Under the pieces are notes generated by a model that did no database searches, was not told the DNA's origin, and saw only the letters and a list, made by a program, of their open reading frames with translations. The position numbers and the translations under genes are program-made. Source: Mesorhabditis belari (taxonomy: Eukaryota; Nematoda; Chromadorea; Rhabditida; Rhabditidae). Taken from it: a stretch of 64,000 nucleotides of DNA. Shown here one piece after another: positions 10,401-21,330 of the stretch. The DNA lies in NCBI GenBank assembly GCA_958450365.1, contig CAUEEP010000869.1, positions 124,001 to 188,000 of the forward strand, read 5' to 3'. Position 1 is the stretch's first letter. Each line of letters opens with the position of its first letter.

Positions 10401-13400
10401 CCGGGTCAGGTAGACTATAAAAGAACTTCTTTCGGGCAGACAAAATGTGTCTTCGTGGTCAGCAAGGATGTGTTTCCATTTGAGCACAAAGCACCCGTCT
10501 GCAGGAGGCTAAACTCACCTCAATCTCATTTGCAGTCAACTCGATCCGGAAATTTTCCCTCACAAATCTCCGCCCATTTGTGATCAATAAATCCTTGAAT
10601 TTCCTCAGATCCCTTTCGGGAAGTTGTTGTTTTTTGTAGTTGACAATGAAATTTTTCAAAGTTTGATTCATTTCGCGCTTTAGAAAGGCTTTAAATCTGC
10701 TTCGATCGATCGATGTTCCCTAAATTTAATGGTTTTTATAGATTTGAGAAGAATTTCCTCACCTTTACCACCATTTCGAACACTTTTAGTTCATGTTTCA
10801 TCAGTTTTTCGGCAGCGCTGGAGTCTGAAAGAGAGTACTTTGGGTTGAAAAATGGAAACACACCCTCTTTCTAGTACACTCAACTCTGCATTTTCTTCAC
10901 TTACAGTGACCGTGGTACTTACAAATAGGAATACAGTGACCCTTGCTCTTACCGTAACTTACGCTTGTAAACGCACCCTATCTGGTGTACTCAATGCTTC
11001 TTTGAACTTGCGACAATGATTGCAAAGAATGAAGAATTCAGTGCACCAGAAGGGGTGCGTTTTGAGCACAAAGTACAAGACTGACTCCAAGTAGAATGAA
11101 GAATTGAGTGCGCCAGATTTAGTGTGTTTTCCTTTAGCATAAAATAAAAAACTAGCCAGCTAGTTAAAATTGGAAAATGAGACCGACCTGGTCTTGAAGA
11201 AATAGTTGGTTGATCGTCTGAAACTTTCGATTCCTGAAGCTTAGCACAATGCTGGTTCACTGGAGGCAGTTGAACTTTGAGATTAGCATTGAATCGATTT
11301 TCCATTGCTTTCTCGTTTCGATCAAAAATCACCATTTTCCCGTAATCTTCCTTTCCTTTTCTCGATTCTTCTTCGATTCTCAGCATCAATTGTTCCATTT
11401 CGGCCATCACATCTTCAGCTTTCGATTTTTCTTTTCCAATTTGCTGATCTTGTCTCATTTGCGGTACAATGGATTGATTTTTGAGTTCCTCTTGCTTGGC
11501 TTTCAGTGCAGATTCCTAAAAGGAACAAATTCAATTGAAAAATCAAGCAAAATCTAAACTACACCTACAGTGACCTTTGGCGGACTCAGATCTCATTTAC
11601 AACAATCTAACGTACACCAGAAATGGTGTGTTTCCAATTTTTGAGCACAAAGTACATGATCCTGATTGCAAGTTAGAGGAATTTAGGAACTTTTTCGAAC
11701 TGTGCCCAGCTTTACCTCCAACTTTCTCCTCTTTTCCCTCTCGATCTCATCTTTTCTCACGTCGATCTCTCTTTGAAGTGCAATTTCTTTTTCTTTAGCC
11801 TCAATTTTCATTTTGATGCTCACAAGGGCATTGCTGGCTGTTGTCTAAAGCATTTTCAGTTTTAAAGCTTTCCCTTTTCTCTTTGAAACTTACCATAAAC
11901 ATTCTCGTTGCCTCTGGCTTGACTTTTTCCCATTCATCATTACAAATCTCATGTCGAAAACAGTTTTCTTCAAAAGCTTTCATTCTCGAGTCAACTTGAC
12001 TTTCTAGCCATTTTTGCTCGGGAATTGTTTGGAGTTCGATCTGGAATTGAACTTGGCTTTGCACTGGACTTGAACTTTAGCGTACTTTATGCTCAAAAAT
12101 TGAAAACTTATCCCACTTTTGCGAGTGTTTCCCTCATTTCGCTGTTCATCTCATTCAGCGTTGTCTGCACGAATTGGGCTTTCAAATAAATGATCCGGTT
12201 TTGAAGGAAATTCTAAATAACAGCCTTTTTGAAAGAATGTTTGTCTAAGAAATTGTATAAAACCTCCTCACCTCAAGCATTTGTATCGATGTCTCGAGAA
12301 GCTCGATCCCTGCTATGCCAATCTCTTGTCGTACCGCTCCCGTTCTTTTCATTTCAAGAGCTTCGTCAAGCTTGGAAAGCTTAAAGATACTGTAAGATCT
12401 TATGCACTTTCTAAAAGACATTTAGAAAAACCGTAGTGAAGTTTACGTTAGACATGAGCTTCAGGACGGGGTTCTTGGGACGTCCAGAAGGCTAACTTCT
12501 CACAGACAACAGACTTGCACTAGTAACAGACAACAATACTTCGTATAGCCTTGTACTTGTATTTAGCACAGTGCTGATACAGAATATTATATAGCATAGT
12601 ACTAATAATGTACTACTTAACAATAGTGTGCAGAAATGTCTCTTTTGCTCAGAAAAGCATGAAAACTGGTTTTGAATATATTATTGACTCTGGACCGTAA
12701 AGTTCAATTTAGCCGAATTCCCCAACCTTTTGTATATTCGTTCTCAATTTTGCGCAAAACTCGTCGCTTTTCCTCCGGATTTCCTTGTCATTTTCGACGT
12801 TTTTGAAGTCAAGCCGCTTTTCGGATAAAATCTCCTCAAAAAACGAAACTTTACAGATTTACAAAAATGTCAAACCTGTATCTGTGACTCTAAAAGGCTC
12901 TTGGCTTCAGGAATATTCCCAGCTTTCAATAGCTCGTTTAAACGCTGATCGATCTCTTTCCGAGCCATCGTTTCCGCGATTTGCAACGTTTCTGGAGAGC
13001 TGTTCTGAAAATGAAAACATTTTTCCTTCAGATTATAGATCAATTTATTTCTGAGCTTGCTTAGTATCTAGATAATTGTCTTATCCAACCCACTTTCAAA
13101 GCTTTTCGAAAGATTTCGCTGCACTTGTTCACCGCCGCGGTTGCTTCTTTGCTTAGCTAAAATTTCCCCGTTGTACTTTGTGCTAAAAAGTTGTAAAAGC
13201 ACGCTTTCTGGTGTATTGCAAGACTTGTTTTAGTGTGCTTTGTGTTAAAGTTCCTAAACACAACCCTTCTAGCGCACTGAACTCCTCATTTTTCACACAA
13301 CAGCGATTTCCCTAGACTCCTCAAAAAAGCGAATCAAGTGCACCAGAAAGGATGTGTTTAGTCATTTTTGAGCACAAAGTATATCCATCTCTTACTGTAA

Positions 13401-16400
13401 CTTTCAAGTACTGTAATGATTATTTAGCTTCATCCAAAAACTCACCACCACAGTCGTTTTCAACTCGGGTGCCTCGTATTGAAGATAGTCGACAATTTTC
13501 TGAAAATCCCAAATTTTCAAAAATTTCATTCAAAATTTATCTACTAACCTGAGCCAAATCGATTTTGTCTTCAATTTCTTTTCCCTGAAAATCCTTGCAT
13601 TTTTCGATCACCGAGTACTTGATCCGGGCTAAGCAGCTGAGCAAGGCGAAATCTGAAATTTCGACTTTCAAATAGACTAGAAAATTCCAACCCGAACCTA
13701 ATTCCACCTTCGCTTTCTGTTATGTTCAATTGTTCTGAAATATTGTTTACAAATAAAATTATCATTAGTATTTGCAAAGCCACTGAGAAAACGCAGGTGA
13801 AATTAGGTTCGAGTTGGAATTTTCCTATGTCTAGTTTTAATCTTAGTACTTCAATCAGTTAACTGTTAAACTGTCGATTGTCGCACTGAACTCCTCACTT
13901 TTCTCACAGCAACAATTTTCCCAGACTCCTCAGAAAAATGAGCAATCGAGTGCACCAGAAAGGATTTGTTTAGTCCTTCTTGAGCACAAAGTTTATCCAT
14001 ATCTTACTGTAACTGCAATGATTATTTGGCTTCAGCCAAAAACTCACCACCACAGTCGTTTTCAACTCGGGTGCCTTGTATTGAAGGTAGTCGACAATTT
14101 TCTGAAAATATCAATTTTTCAAAAGTCTCATTCAAAAGTTATCTACTAACCTGAGCCAAACCGATTTTGTCTTCAATTTCTTTTCCCTGAGAACTCTTGC
14201 ATTTTTCGATCACCGAGTACTTGATCCGGTCTAAGCAGCTGAGCAAGGACCTATCTGAAATTTCGAGTTTCAACTAGACTAGGCAATTCTAACCCGAACC
14301 TAATTCCACCTTCGTTTTCTCAGTCGTGATCAATTGTTCCGAAATTTTGTTTACAAATAAAATTATCATCAGTATTTGCAAAGCCACTGAGAAAACGCAG
14401 GTGGAACTAGGTTCGAGTTGGAATTTTCCTGTCTAGTTTTCCAAAATCAAATCCCACCTTGTTCCTGAACTTCTAAAAGTTGATTCGCAAAACGAACATT
14501 ATCTGAAGCTCTCGGCGTGCAGAAACACTCGATTTTGGGGAAATGGCGACGAAGAGACGAAGAGATTCCTCGTAAATCCGATGAATTCTCGTTTTCAGCC
14601 TAATGTTTACTCCTATAGTCAGCAATTTCCTAAAAGGCATCAAGCTACCACAAAACTACGATTTGATCAATCTAAAAAACTCACCCAAACACGCTCCAAA
14701 AACGCTTCCTCTTGATCCCAATCCGGAGTGTCTCTGACTACGAAAATCAAGGACTAAAATAAACTTTCAATTTTGAAGACTATGATTGTTTTAAAAATTA
14801 CAAACCTCTGCCAGTTTCCCGTCACGAAAAGCCGCCGATATCTCAGCGAACATATGAATGTCGAGAAGATCGTTGCCACCAAGATTTCCCATCAAATTTA
14901 CGAGCTAAAATTGTACAATTCTTAAGATATCGTTTAGATAATCTTACACACAATTGCTTTCTACTTTAATTATCTGAGAGTTAAAGTTTAATTTCTTAAT
15001 TGTCAATGAGACTAGCCGAAAACGCTCGCTTTTCGGCGCTTCTCGCTGGCGACGCTCTTTCTTTCAAATGACTAAAACTACCTTAAAATGACTCAACTAC
15101 TACATGTTAAGCCCCGCCCCTTTTTAAAAATGGACCTAAAAGTCAGATTCCTCATGGCTGAAACCCCTAGGAGCAATGACAGACAGACAGACAGACAGAC
15201 AGCAGGACAGACAGACAGATGAGCCGACAGACAGACAGACGAACAAACAGACAGACAGACAGCAGGACAGACAGACAGATGAGCCGACAGACAGACAGAC
15301 GAACAAACAGACAGACGGACAGACGAACAGGCAGACAAACACCTCTCCTGCTTTATATATATTGGGTTGGGGAGAATGAGTCGGCGCCAAACTTTACAGG
15401 GACTTTTTGCACACATAAAGCCTTCTTTAAACATACGTTTGGTTTCATCAAAAGGATCCACTATTTCTCTACAAAATCACTTTTGAGAGATTCCAAAAAG
15501 CTTTTCTTTCGTGGAGTTTATGAACTTCCAAACGCAGCTGGTTAAAATGGCAAAGAGTCCGACTCATCATTTGAACAGTTTCTTTCACATAAACCTTCTT
15601 TGGTGTTTATATAAAAAAGATAGAGCACATTCAATTACTTAAGTTGCCAAATTTGCAGAAAGATCCAACCAATGGCTTTTTCTAGATGACAGTTTGTAGT
15701 TTTTGTGAAAAAATGGCCTTTTCTTGAGCGGAGGCGCTGTTTGAATTTTCTTTTAAATGTCATTTTGTAGAGAATTAGTTAACCATTCTACTGATATCAA
15801 ACGCATATTATTTGACGAAGTCTGCTAGAAGTTTTAGACATTTTTTGATTTTCGGCGCCGACTCATTCTCCCCAACCCAATAGATAATCTGCTTGTCAAA
15901 AGTTTAACCTGCATGTCTGAGAAAAGCAGTGAAAAGCCGGCGATCCATGCCGAGATTGTCCTCTCTGTTTGCATGTCGAAAGTGCCCTGAGTGTCGAGGA
16001 AGAAGATAGCATGCTGAAAGCCTTTTGACTTTAAAGGGCTTAGGTTTACGGTAACGGCTTTATAACTTTGTTTTCTTGTAAAACATGATTGTCACAGTAA
16101 TCTCTCAGTACCAACCGTCTCGTTGATGAAAATCGGCCTCGTGAAGATGTGGATTCCCTCGGTGAAACGCTGAAGACCCGATTGGAAAGCACCACTGCAA
16201 TAAAGGGATAAAGAACCAATTTAGCTTTTACCTATAATCTTATTCGCTAAACTTACTGTATTTTGTTGCCATTGACTCCATTTGTGAGCACGGACATAAG
16301 AAAACTCTTCCCCGATCTCGATGGGCCCATCACACTTACGAAAGTAATCTGAAAGTCAAATTTAAAATTTGTGACAAAGCATTTGATTGGCTAGTGCCAT

Positions 16401-17018
16401 GTACAATGCATTCTTTTATACATGATGGTCTAATTTTTAAATTGACCCACCTTTACCCCTCGATATCTCTCATTGGCAAACGTTTCTCGAGCTACTGTCT
16501 CGTGGAAGTTGATCCGATTCTCATCAAAGGTCACCAACGGGATCAACGAGTTTTCCTAGATTGAATCAAAAGTTGAGCAACAATTTTATCATAGATAACG
16601 ACCATTGCTACTTATTTACTGCCTTACTAATCTCTTGGCTCCTGGCTGTAATCAGGGTTTTGCCTAGATCCAAGTTTGAGGTTAAACTAAAGCCAGGTTA
16701 AGCCAAGACAAAGCTAGACCCATTAGAGAAAGTCAAAACTAAAAGGTCAACCTAAAGCTGGATAGATCGAGATTGAACTTTCTAACTTTGGAGCCGATAT
16801 GCCTGACAGTCCTGGCTGGTGCCTGGTGACTTTTTAAGCAAGCCTGATTACAGATGTCAAAATCAAAATCAAGATACCTATGGTAAGGCTAAATTTGAAA
16901 AAACTAGTAAAACTGCTATTTATGAACTAATATAGACTTGTACAAGCAAGAATTCAAATTCAAACGCGTCAACTCCAACCTCGTCAACTCCTCGCCTAAT
17001 CACTTCATCGTTGACCAT
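7368..17018 (-). CDS. Gene A: atlastin/GBP-like large GTPase, MULE in last exon
   Basis: Exons: 17018-16944, 16555-16451, 16348-16257, 16194-16116, 16013-15909, 14904-14806, 14753-14685, 14599-14458, one of the pairs 14254-14151 + 14101-14048 or 13652-13549 + 13499-13446, 13156-13094, 13004-12876, 12834-12727, 12379-12272, 12212-12117, 12040-11894, 11844-11716, 11515-11188, 10824-10763, 10719-10519, 10223-10148 joined to 7420-7368. All phases agree, giving about 807 residues. G domain: GPSRSGKS (G1), RFTEGIHIF (G2), FLDTQGTFD (G3), FVVRDT (G4). Then come a helical domain, a charged coiled coil and a CSIM* CaaX box. GBPs use this layout for nucleotide-driven self-assembly and membrane anchoring by prenylation; that function is inferred here. 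The start codon lies 15 bases after a TTTTCAG. The MULE separates the CaaX from the rest: reading through gives a stop inside the TIR near 10005. Confidence 0.85.
7429..10147 (-). mobile_element. MULE DNA transposon, apparently intact
   Basis: A 2.7 kb element with terminal inverted repeats starting GGGACCTAGTCAAAATAGCG, flanked by a perfect 8-bp duplication ATTTCGGT (7421-7428 and 10148-10155). TIR length (about 140 bp) and 8-bp duplication fit Mutator-like elements. Each TIR is built from iterated 'GCGC..TTCAAAACA' and 'CCATACAAAAAT' blocks. It carries one spliced transposase gene on the minus strand (9524-7717). It interrupts the last coding exon of gene A. The perfect duplication and open reading frame suggest a recent insertion. 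Confidence 0.9.
7717..9524 (-). CDS. MULE transposase, 10 exons
   Basis: Exons 9524-9424, 9363-9252, 9204-9006, 8963-8860, 8804-8727, 8687-8564, 8515-8409, 8366-8204, 8160-8000 and 7959-7717 join in one frame of about 463 residues with consistent phases. Seen in order: an N-terminal Zn-finger-like segment (CTKTNCRGRMH...NEHAMTC, FLYWCH/WRKY-like as in MULEs); the DDE core with 'HPIWSIDGTFYAAP' (first Asp), 'VPCAYAFL', then 'DMELAIVNG' (second Asp) and 'HFCCFHFFKA' (the CxxH signature); and a C-terminal 'ETWNSYDT...NSSQESYN' segment. The MULE assignment is firm. The start is the first ATG in frame (9524). The last exon is read through a possible donor at 7772, so the end could differ. Confidence 0.85.
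13446..14254 (-). repeat. Tandem duplicated exon pair in gene A
   Basis: A block of about 600 bp (two exons and flanking introns) is present twice. Pair 1: 14254-14151 and 14101-14048. Pair 2: 13652-13549 and 13499-13446. Each pair is 104 + 54 = 158 nt and encodes a variant of '...RIKYSVIEKCK...' followed by KIVDYLQY(K/E)APELKTTVV. The preceding exon ends in phase 1 and the following one starts in phase 0, so exactly one pair keeps the frame; using both would shift it. Confidence 0.85.
15177..15342. repeat. Tetranucleotide microsatellite (CAGA)n
   Basis: Imperfect CAGA repeats with GACGAACA and GAGCCGAC interruptions that are themselves duplicated as a larger unit of about 64 bases. It lies in the gene A intron next to the MITE at 15362. 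Confidence 0.9.
15362..15880. mobile_element. Mariner-type MITE in a gene A intron
   Basis: 519 bp, flanked by TA on both sides. The terminal inverted repeat of about 27 bp starts TTGGGTTGGGGAGAATGAGT. No transposase frame. The intron it occupies lies between the DTQG exon and the next G-domain exon. A half copy (right end only) occurs at about 42165-42222 and 57205-57264. Confidence 0.85.
16600..16900. other. Intronic low-order repeat words
   Basis: Rich in imperfect words such as CTAGACC, GCCAGG and TCCTGGCTG without clear periodicity. Similar wording occurs at about 860-1080, 10330-10440, 23080-23200 and 27270-27660. I see no exon here. Confidence 0.35.
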
Positions 17019-17033
17019 TTCTCCTCAACAAAA

Positions 17034-17040
17034 CTGAAAA
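17034..17040 (-). promoter_or_regulatory. Likely spliced-leader acceptor of gene A
   Basis: On the minus strand TTTTCAG lies 15 bases upstream of the gene A start codon (17018-17016) with no upstream exon in evidence. That is the usual layout of a nematode trans-splice site. Inference only; a cis-splice acceptor would look the same. Confidence 0.45.
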
Positions 17041-17350
17041 AAATGTTTTACAAGTTAAAAATGTTATCTTGAAAAAGTCAAAAAACTGTGGTGTTTATGA
17101 TCGAAAAAAGTTTCGCAAGATCGGCTTTGAGCGGAATTTTGTGACACAATAAAATTGAGAACAAAAAAATAACAAAAAAATAAATGGGCTAGTTTCAAGC
17201 TTTGAAAATTTAACTTTTCTGAATTCTAATTAATTTAACGTGCCAGATGGAATGCGTGATGGACTTTAAAGTTTAAAACCGAAAACTTCTATGGAAAGGC
17301 AAGCGGTGGGACTGGCCTAGTTTACTCCCTCTCGAGCCAGGGAAACCAAG

Positions 17351-17543
17351 TGCGCTGTGGTGTAATGGTTAGCGTATTATTTATCGCCCTCCTGATGCAA
17401 ATTTAGCAGACACATCTTCTCTTTTTAACCACCGACGTTTTTAAATTCTGCTGAGTTAAACATTCTACTAGGTGATTTTAATTTCCGTTAGCATAGTTAC
17501 CCCGTAAGCGAAAGTACGTGGGTTCGAATCCCGGCACCGCGCA
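17351..17543 (+). pseudogene. tRNA-like gene split by a LINE fragment
   Basis: The 5' part (17351-17373: acceptor TGCGC, A-box TGGTGTAATGGTTAGC) and 3' part (17488-17543: GGGTTCGAATCCCGG, acceptor GCGCA) together look like the tRNA-like gene at 21995. They are separated by about 114 bases that match the LINE endonuclease segment at 19728-19840. GTTAGC occurs on both sides, as expected for a short target duplication or microhomology. A hairpin-forming CCCTCTCGAG...AGGGA lies just upstream in both copies. Confidence 0.6.
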
Positions 17544-18189
17544 AGTTTTTGATCTGCTCAAGTTCGCCTAATTTCTTTACCCACTACCCGAATTAGTCAT
17601 CTATCATACTCTAGTGTTTATATGCAATTAGTAGCCACAATAGTTGATCAATTCGCCAGATGTCCTGCGTTTACGGACTTAAAAGTCAAAGTTCAAAGAC
17701 TTGAAGAGAGTAAAGCTGAGTTAAGTTGAGCTAATAAAACTCTACGTCTGAAATTTGCATACTATTTGATCCTTAGACTAGCTAAAGTAAGAATTCCAGT
17801 AGCAGAAGTACTGCAGAATCCTTAGAGTGCGTACTCTACGTACGTACGTAGCGTTACAGTGCTAATTCAAGCCCCAGGGGTACTGGAGGGAAACTAGGGT
17901 ACCCTAGAGTACTGCAGCCAACCCTAGGGGTACGCTAGCATCCTTTGAATCCGTTACAATACAAATCCTAACCCTAACTAGGGATACACACAGATCGATC
18001 ACCGCCTCCAGCCAAGCGACAACACCCATTTTGTTGGAAAAATTTCCTGAATCCGAAAAAGTAGGTCTCCGGTGTACCAGGCAGAAAGAAGTTTTGAGAA
18101 AAATGGCCTCAAAGTTCCTGATTTTTGGAAGGTTTTTCGAATTTCTGGCACACCATTTGCGTCCAGCTTCTAATGCTCAATTACGCCCT

Positions 18190-18262
18190 CTAAAGTAAGT
18201 GCCTTGTAGCCCTGTGGTTAGTAGTGTAGGTCTCCTATGAATTTTTGCTCCCTGGTTCGATA
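18190..18262 (+). pseudogene. tRNA-like sequence
   Basis: GTAGCCCTGTGGTTAGTAG (A-box-like) and CTGGTTCGATACCGATC (B-box-like) have tRNA spacing, but acceptor and anticodon stems are weak. Probably a tRNA-derived relic. Confidence 0.4.
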
Positions 18263-18705
18263 CCGATCACGGACAAACTTTTTGTCATTTCGTAAAATGA
18301 TTAAAAAGTATTTTCAGGACCAGCGAGGCTTTCATTTGCAACAGCTAAAAGTATATTTGCTCCTAGAAATCAAATCAAATAAAATCATTTGAAATGTTTC
18401 GAGTGTTTCTAATTCCAAAAAACGACCTTTTGTTGAAATGTTCTTATATTATGAAAAATTCTTTGGGCAGTCTAGAGATACTCTTCAAAACCCTTATAGA
18501 TACTGATTGGACAATCTAATGTTATTTCTATGAGCAAATATACTTTTAGCTGTTGCAAATTAAAGCCTCGCTGATCTTGAAAATAGAATTTAGTTTTAGA
18601 ATTAATATATGTGCAAAAGACTTCCCGTTTTTGGATTTAATGGGATTTCTTTCAATATTCTCCTCAAATTTACGATAATCTTTGAAGAGCTTATTCAGTT
18701 CCCTA

Positions 18706-19389
18706 CTAACTAGAGGGTCTTTTAAGGGGTTTCAAATAGGAACGACCGAAAATGGCTCGTCTACTTTTAGCTCTCAACATGTGCGGCCGAGTCATTAAAG
18801 GAGAATGACCACAAGCTAATTCCATCGATTTTAGGAGACTAGCGCAAAAGATGTCATAATCTTTGTCAATAGAATTTGTGGAGGCATAAAAATCTGATCC
18901 ATTTAGAGAATCTAGTATGCACACCGCCGCTTTGCCATAATCAAAATCAAAATGCAAACAGACTTGATCCCTTTCCTTCGGAGTAAAAAAAAGGTTGAAC
19001 CAATTTTGAAGCTGATTGAATGGTGGTCAGCGTCCGCGAGAGGCGGCAACCTTTGCAGATCGATTACGTCGTCTGGACAGTCACAAATCACCTAAAATAG
19101 GAAATGTATTTAAAATGAAAACAGAGCTCGTAATAAGGAAACTTTCAAGTGAAATAGTGGGATGCGGATACTTATCGAATGCAAAAGAATCATTGAAAAA
19201 GCTGACACGGAAATTAAACTCACCTAGTAGAATGTTTAACTCAGCAGAATTTAAAAACGTCGATCGATGGTTAAAAAGAGAAGATGTGTCTGCTAAATTT
19301 ACATCAGGAGGGCGATAAATAATAAAAAAGCGGGTCTTTTTGGCAAGAAAAACATACACTATAATAATTTCAGAGTTAAACTTAGACAC
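18706..19389 (-). mobile_element. LINE fragment, left half of palindrome
   Basis: Minus-strand frames carry an APE-type LINE endonuclease piece (FFIIYRPPDVNLADTSS, LNILLGEFNFR) and a following segment (LNGSDFYASTNSIDKDYD). The same parts occur in the opposite orientation at 19656-20270, so the two halves form a palindrome around about 19425-19620. No complete ORF. Confidence 0.7.
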
Positions 19390-19424
19390 AGAGCAAATCA
19401 GCGAGTGTTTAAAACAATTAGTCC

Positions 19425-19620
19425 ACTACACGCCGCAAGCCAAAAACGAAAATTCGCCGGCACAAAAGAACTTGCGCAAAATTCGGCAGCGCAATTTTGG
19501 CTTCTGGTTTTTCGGCGCAATTTTTGTTTTTGGCTTACGGTTCAAACGTGATGGACCCATAAAAACGTCTTTCGCGCAACATCATTTGCACAAATATTTT
19601 TTGCGCACATTCTTTTTAGT
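19425..19620. repeat. GCGCAA-rich core at the palindrome centre
   Basis: About 195 bases rich in TTGCGC/GCGCAA words, starting AAGCCAAAAACGAAAATTCG. It is closely similar to the interior of the TIR element at 26092-26386, including GTGATGGACCCA. Probably the same mobile sequence placed in two contexts. Confidence 0.6.
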
Positions 19621-19655
19621 GCACTAATTCTTTTAAACACTCGCTGATTTGCTCT

Positions 19656-20270
19656 GTGTCTAAGTTTAACTCTGAAATTATTATAGTGTATGTTTTTCTT
19701 GCCAAAAAGACCCGCTTTTTTATTATTTATCGCCCTCCTGATGTAAATTTAGCAGACACATCTTCTCTTTTTAACCATCGATCGACCTTTTTAAATTCTG
19801 CTGAGTTAAACATTCTACTAGGTGATTTCATTTTCCGTGTAAGCTTTTTCAATAATTCTTTTGCATTCGATAAGTATCATCATCCCACTATTCCACTTGC
19901 AGTTTCCTTATCACGAGCTCTGTTTTCATTTTAAATACATATTCTATTTTAGGTGATTTGTGACTGTCCAGACGACGTAATCGCTCCGCAAAGGTTGCCG
20001 CGTCTCCCGAACGCTGACCACTCAATCAGCTTCAAAATTGGTTCAACCTGTTTTACTCCGAAGGAAAGGGATCAAGTCTGTTTGCATTTTGATTTTGATT
20101 ATGACAAAGCGGCGGTGTGCATACTAGATTCTCTAAATGGATCAGATTTTTATGCCTCCACAAATTCTATTGACAAAGATTATGACATCTTTTGCGCTAG
20201 TCTCCTAAAATCGATGGAATTAGCTTGTGGTCATTCTCCTTTAATGACCCGGCCGCACATCTCGTAATTT
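19656..20270 (+). mobile_element. LINE fragment, right half of palindrome
   Basis: Plus-strand copy of the endonuclease segment (IYRPPDVNLADTSSLF, LNILLGDFIFR), then frame breaks, then SISFKIGSTCF and FDFDYDKAAVCILDSLNGSD. Degenerate and truncated at both ends. Confidence 0.7.
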
Positions 20271-20320
20271 CGGTCATCAGAAATTTTCTTTCCTGGCGAA
20301 CCTTCAAAGTAATTCTATTA

Positions 20321-21226
20321 GTTTGGTGCAGATGAAACTTCCGTTGGAACCATAAATAAAATTTATTATAAAAATCCTAATACAGAATCTCAATCCAAAA
20401 GATATTCGCCATCATTATCAATGACTCTTTGCCATCTTCCACGCAGAGAATAGATGCCCTTTTCGAAGAACTCGGGCAACTGCGACTCGAATAAGTTGGA
20501 CACCCAGGTTTCAACTTCTTGGCGGTTTTTGAATTTTTTTTCTGCTAAAGAGTTAGCATCGACCGAAACAAGTGGTAGTCGGATGGGGCCAAGTCCCAGC
20601 TATATAGCGAATAAGGGAGAACTTCCCAGCTCAATTCCTCGATTTTCTGCTGAATGGTCTTCGCGGTGTGGGGTCGAGCGTTGTCGTGGAGGAATTTTGT
20701 AGTCGCCGTGTTATTGCCTTGACGACGCCATGCCTGGTCCACGCGGCTCAATTGGGCTTTGTAGAGATCCGCGGTGACTCTGCAAGCTCCCGAGTTGTTT
20801 GGCATGGATCCGATTCGATAGCGTTGGATTCGATTCAACTCATCGTTGTCGACAATTTGAGGCGGATTCCCGCGTTTTTCGTCTTCCAAACTTTCATCAC
20901 CGTCTCGGAAGCGCTGAAATCAAGTCCGGAATTGACGTTTGGACAACACGGCATCGCCGAATGCTTTGCACAGAGCACGATGAGATTCCGCAGCCTTTCT
21001 GCCTTGTTTAAAATCATACAACAAGCAAACCAGCACGCGAAATTTTTGGTCAACCGTTTTCTAGAAGCTAAAAATTACTTCAAATTAAGGAAAACGCATG
21101 GCTCCTAGATATCAAAAGACGCGCAAAGAGACACTCTTCCAGATAGACAAATATATTCAATAAAGACTTTTATCAGGTCCAAAATATAAACAAACAAGTG
21201 TGACGGAAGTTCCATCTGCACCAACC
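20321..21226 (-). mobile_element. Degenerate mariner element
   Basis: 906 bp, flanked by TA. The inverted ends are GTTTGGTGCAGATGAAACTT and its near inverse. Minus-strand frames spell a mariner transposase in pieces: SLEDEKRGNPP at the N-terminal linker, FLHDNARPHTAKTI at the second catalytic Asp, and WDLAPSDYHLFRSM at the third. It is shorter than a full mariner (about 1.3 kb) and has frameshifts, so it is inactive. Confidence 0.85.
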
Positions 21227-21228
21227 TA

Positions 21229-21330
21229 ATAACAAGTTCACAAGTCTCCATTGAACGTTTGGAGAAAATTCAAAGGAGATTCACAAAAATAGCTTTGTGG
21301 AAAATTGACTATTCTAAATATTCTAAGACT
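21229..21330 (+). mobile_element. LINE reverse-transcriptase tail fragment
   Basis: Plus-strand reading gives SQVSIERLEKIQRRFTKIAL, typical of the region after the RT domain in CR1/Jockey-like LINEs. It lies directly right of the mariner, which may have inserted into the LINE. From 21340 to 21960 I see no further gene; an open frame of about 139 codons continues but resembles nothing I know. Confidence 0.5.

Noticed and set aside
15093..15545. Open frames of 67-122 codons with Asp-Arg-Gln-Thr or Cys-Leu-Ser-Val repeats
   Set aside because: They are readings of the CAGA microsatellite in several frames on both strands, with no splice or start support.
17940..17990. CCCTAACCCTAA-like words resembling telomere repeats
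   Set aside because: Only one or two imperfect units inside a region of CCTAGGGGTAC-type words; no tandem array.
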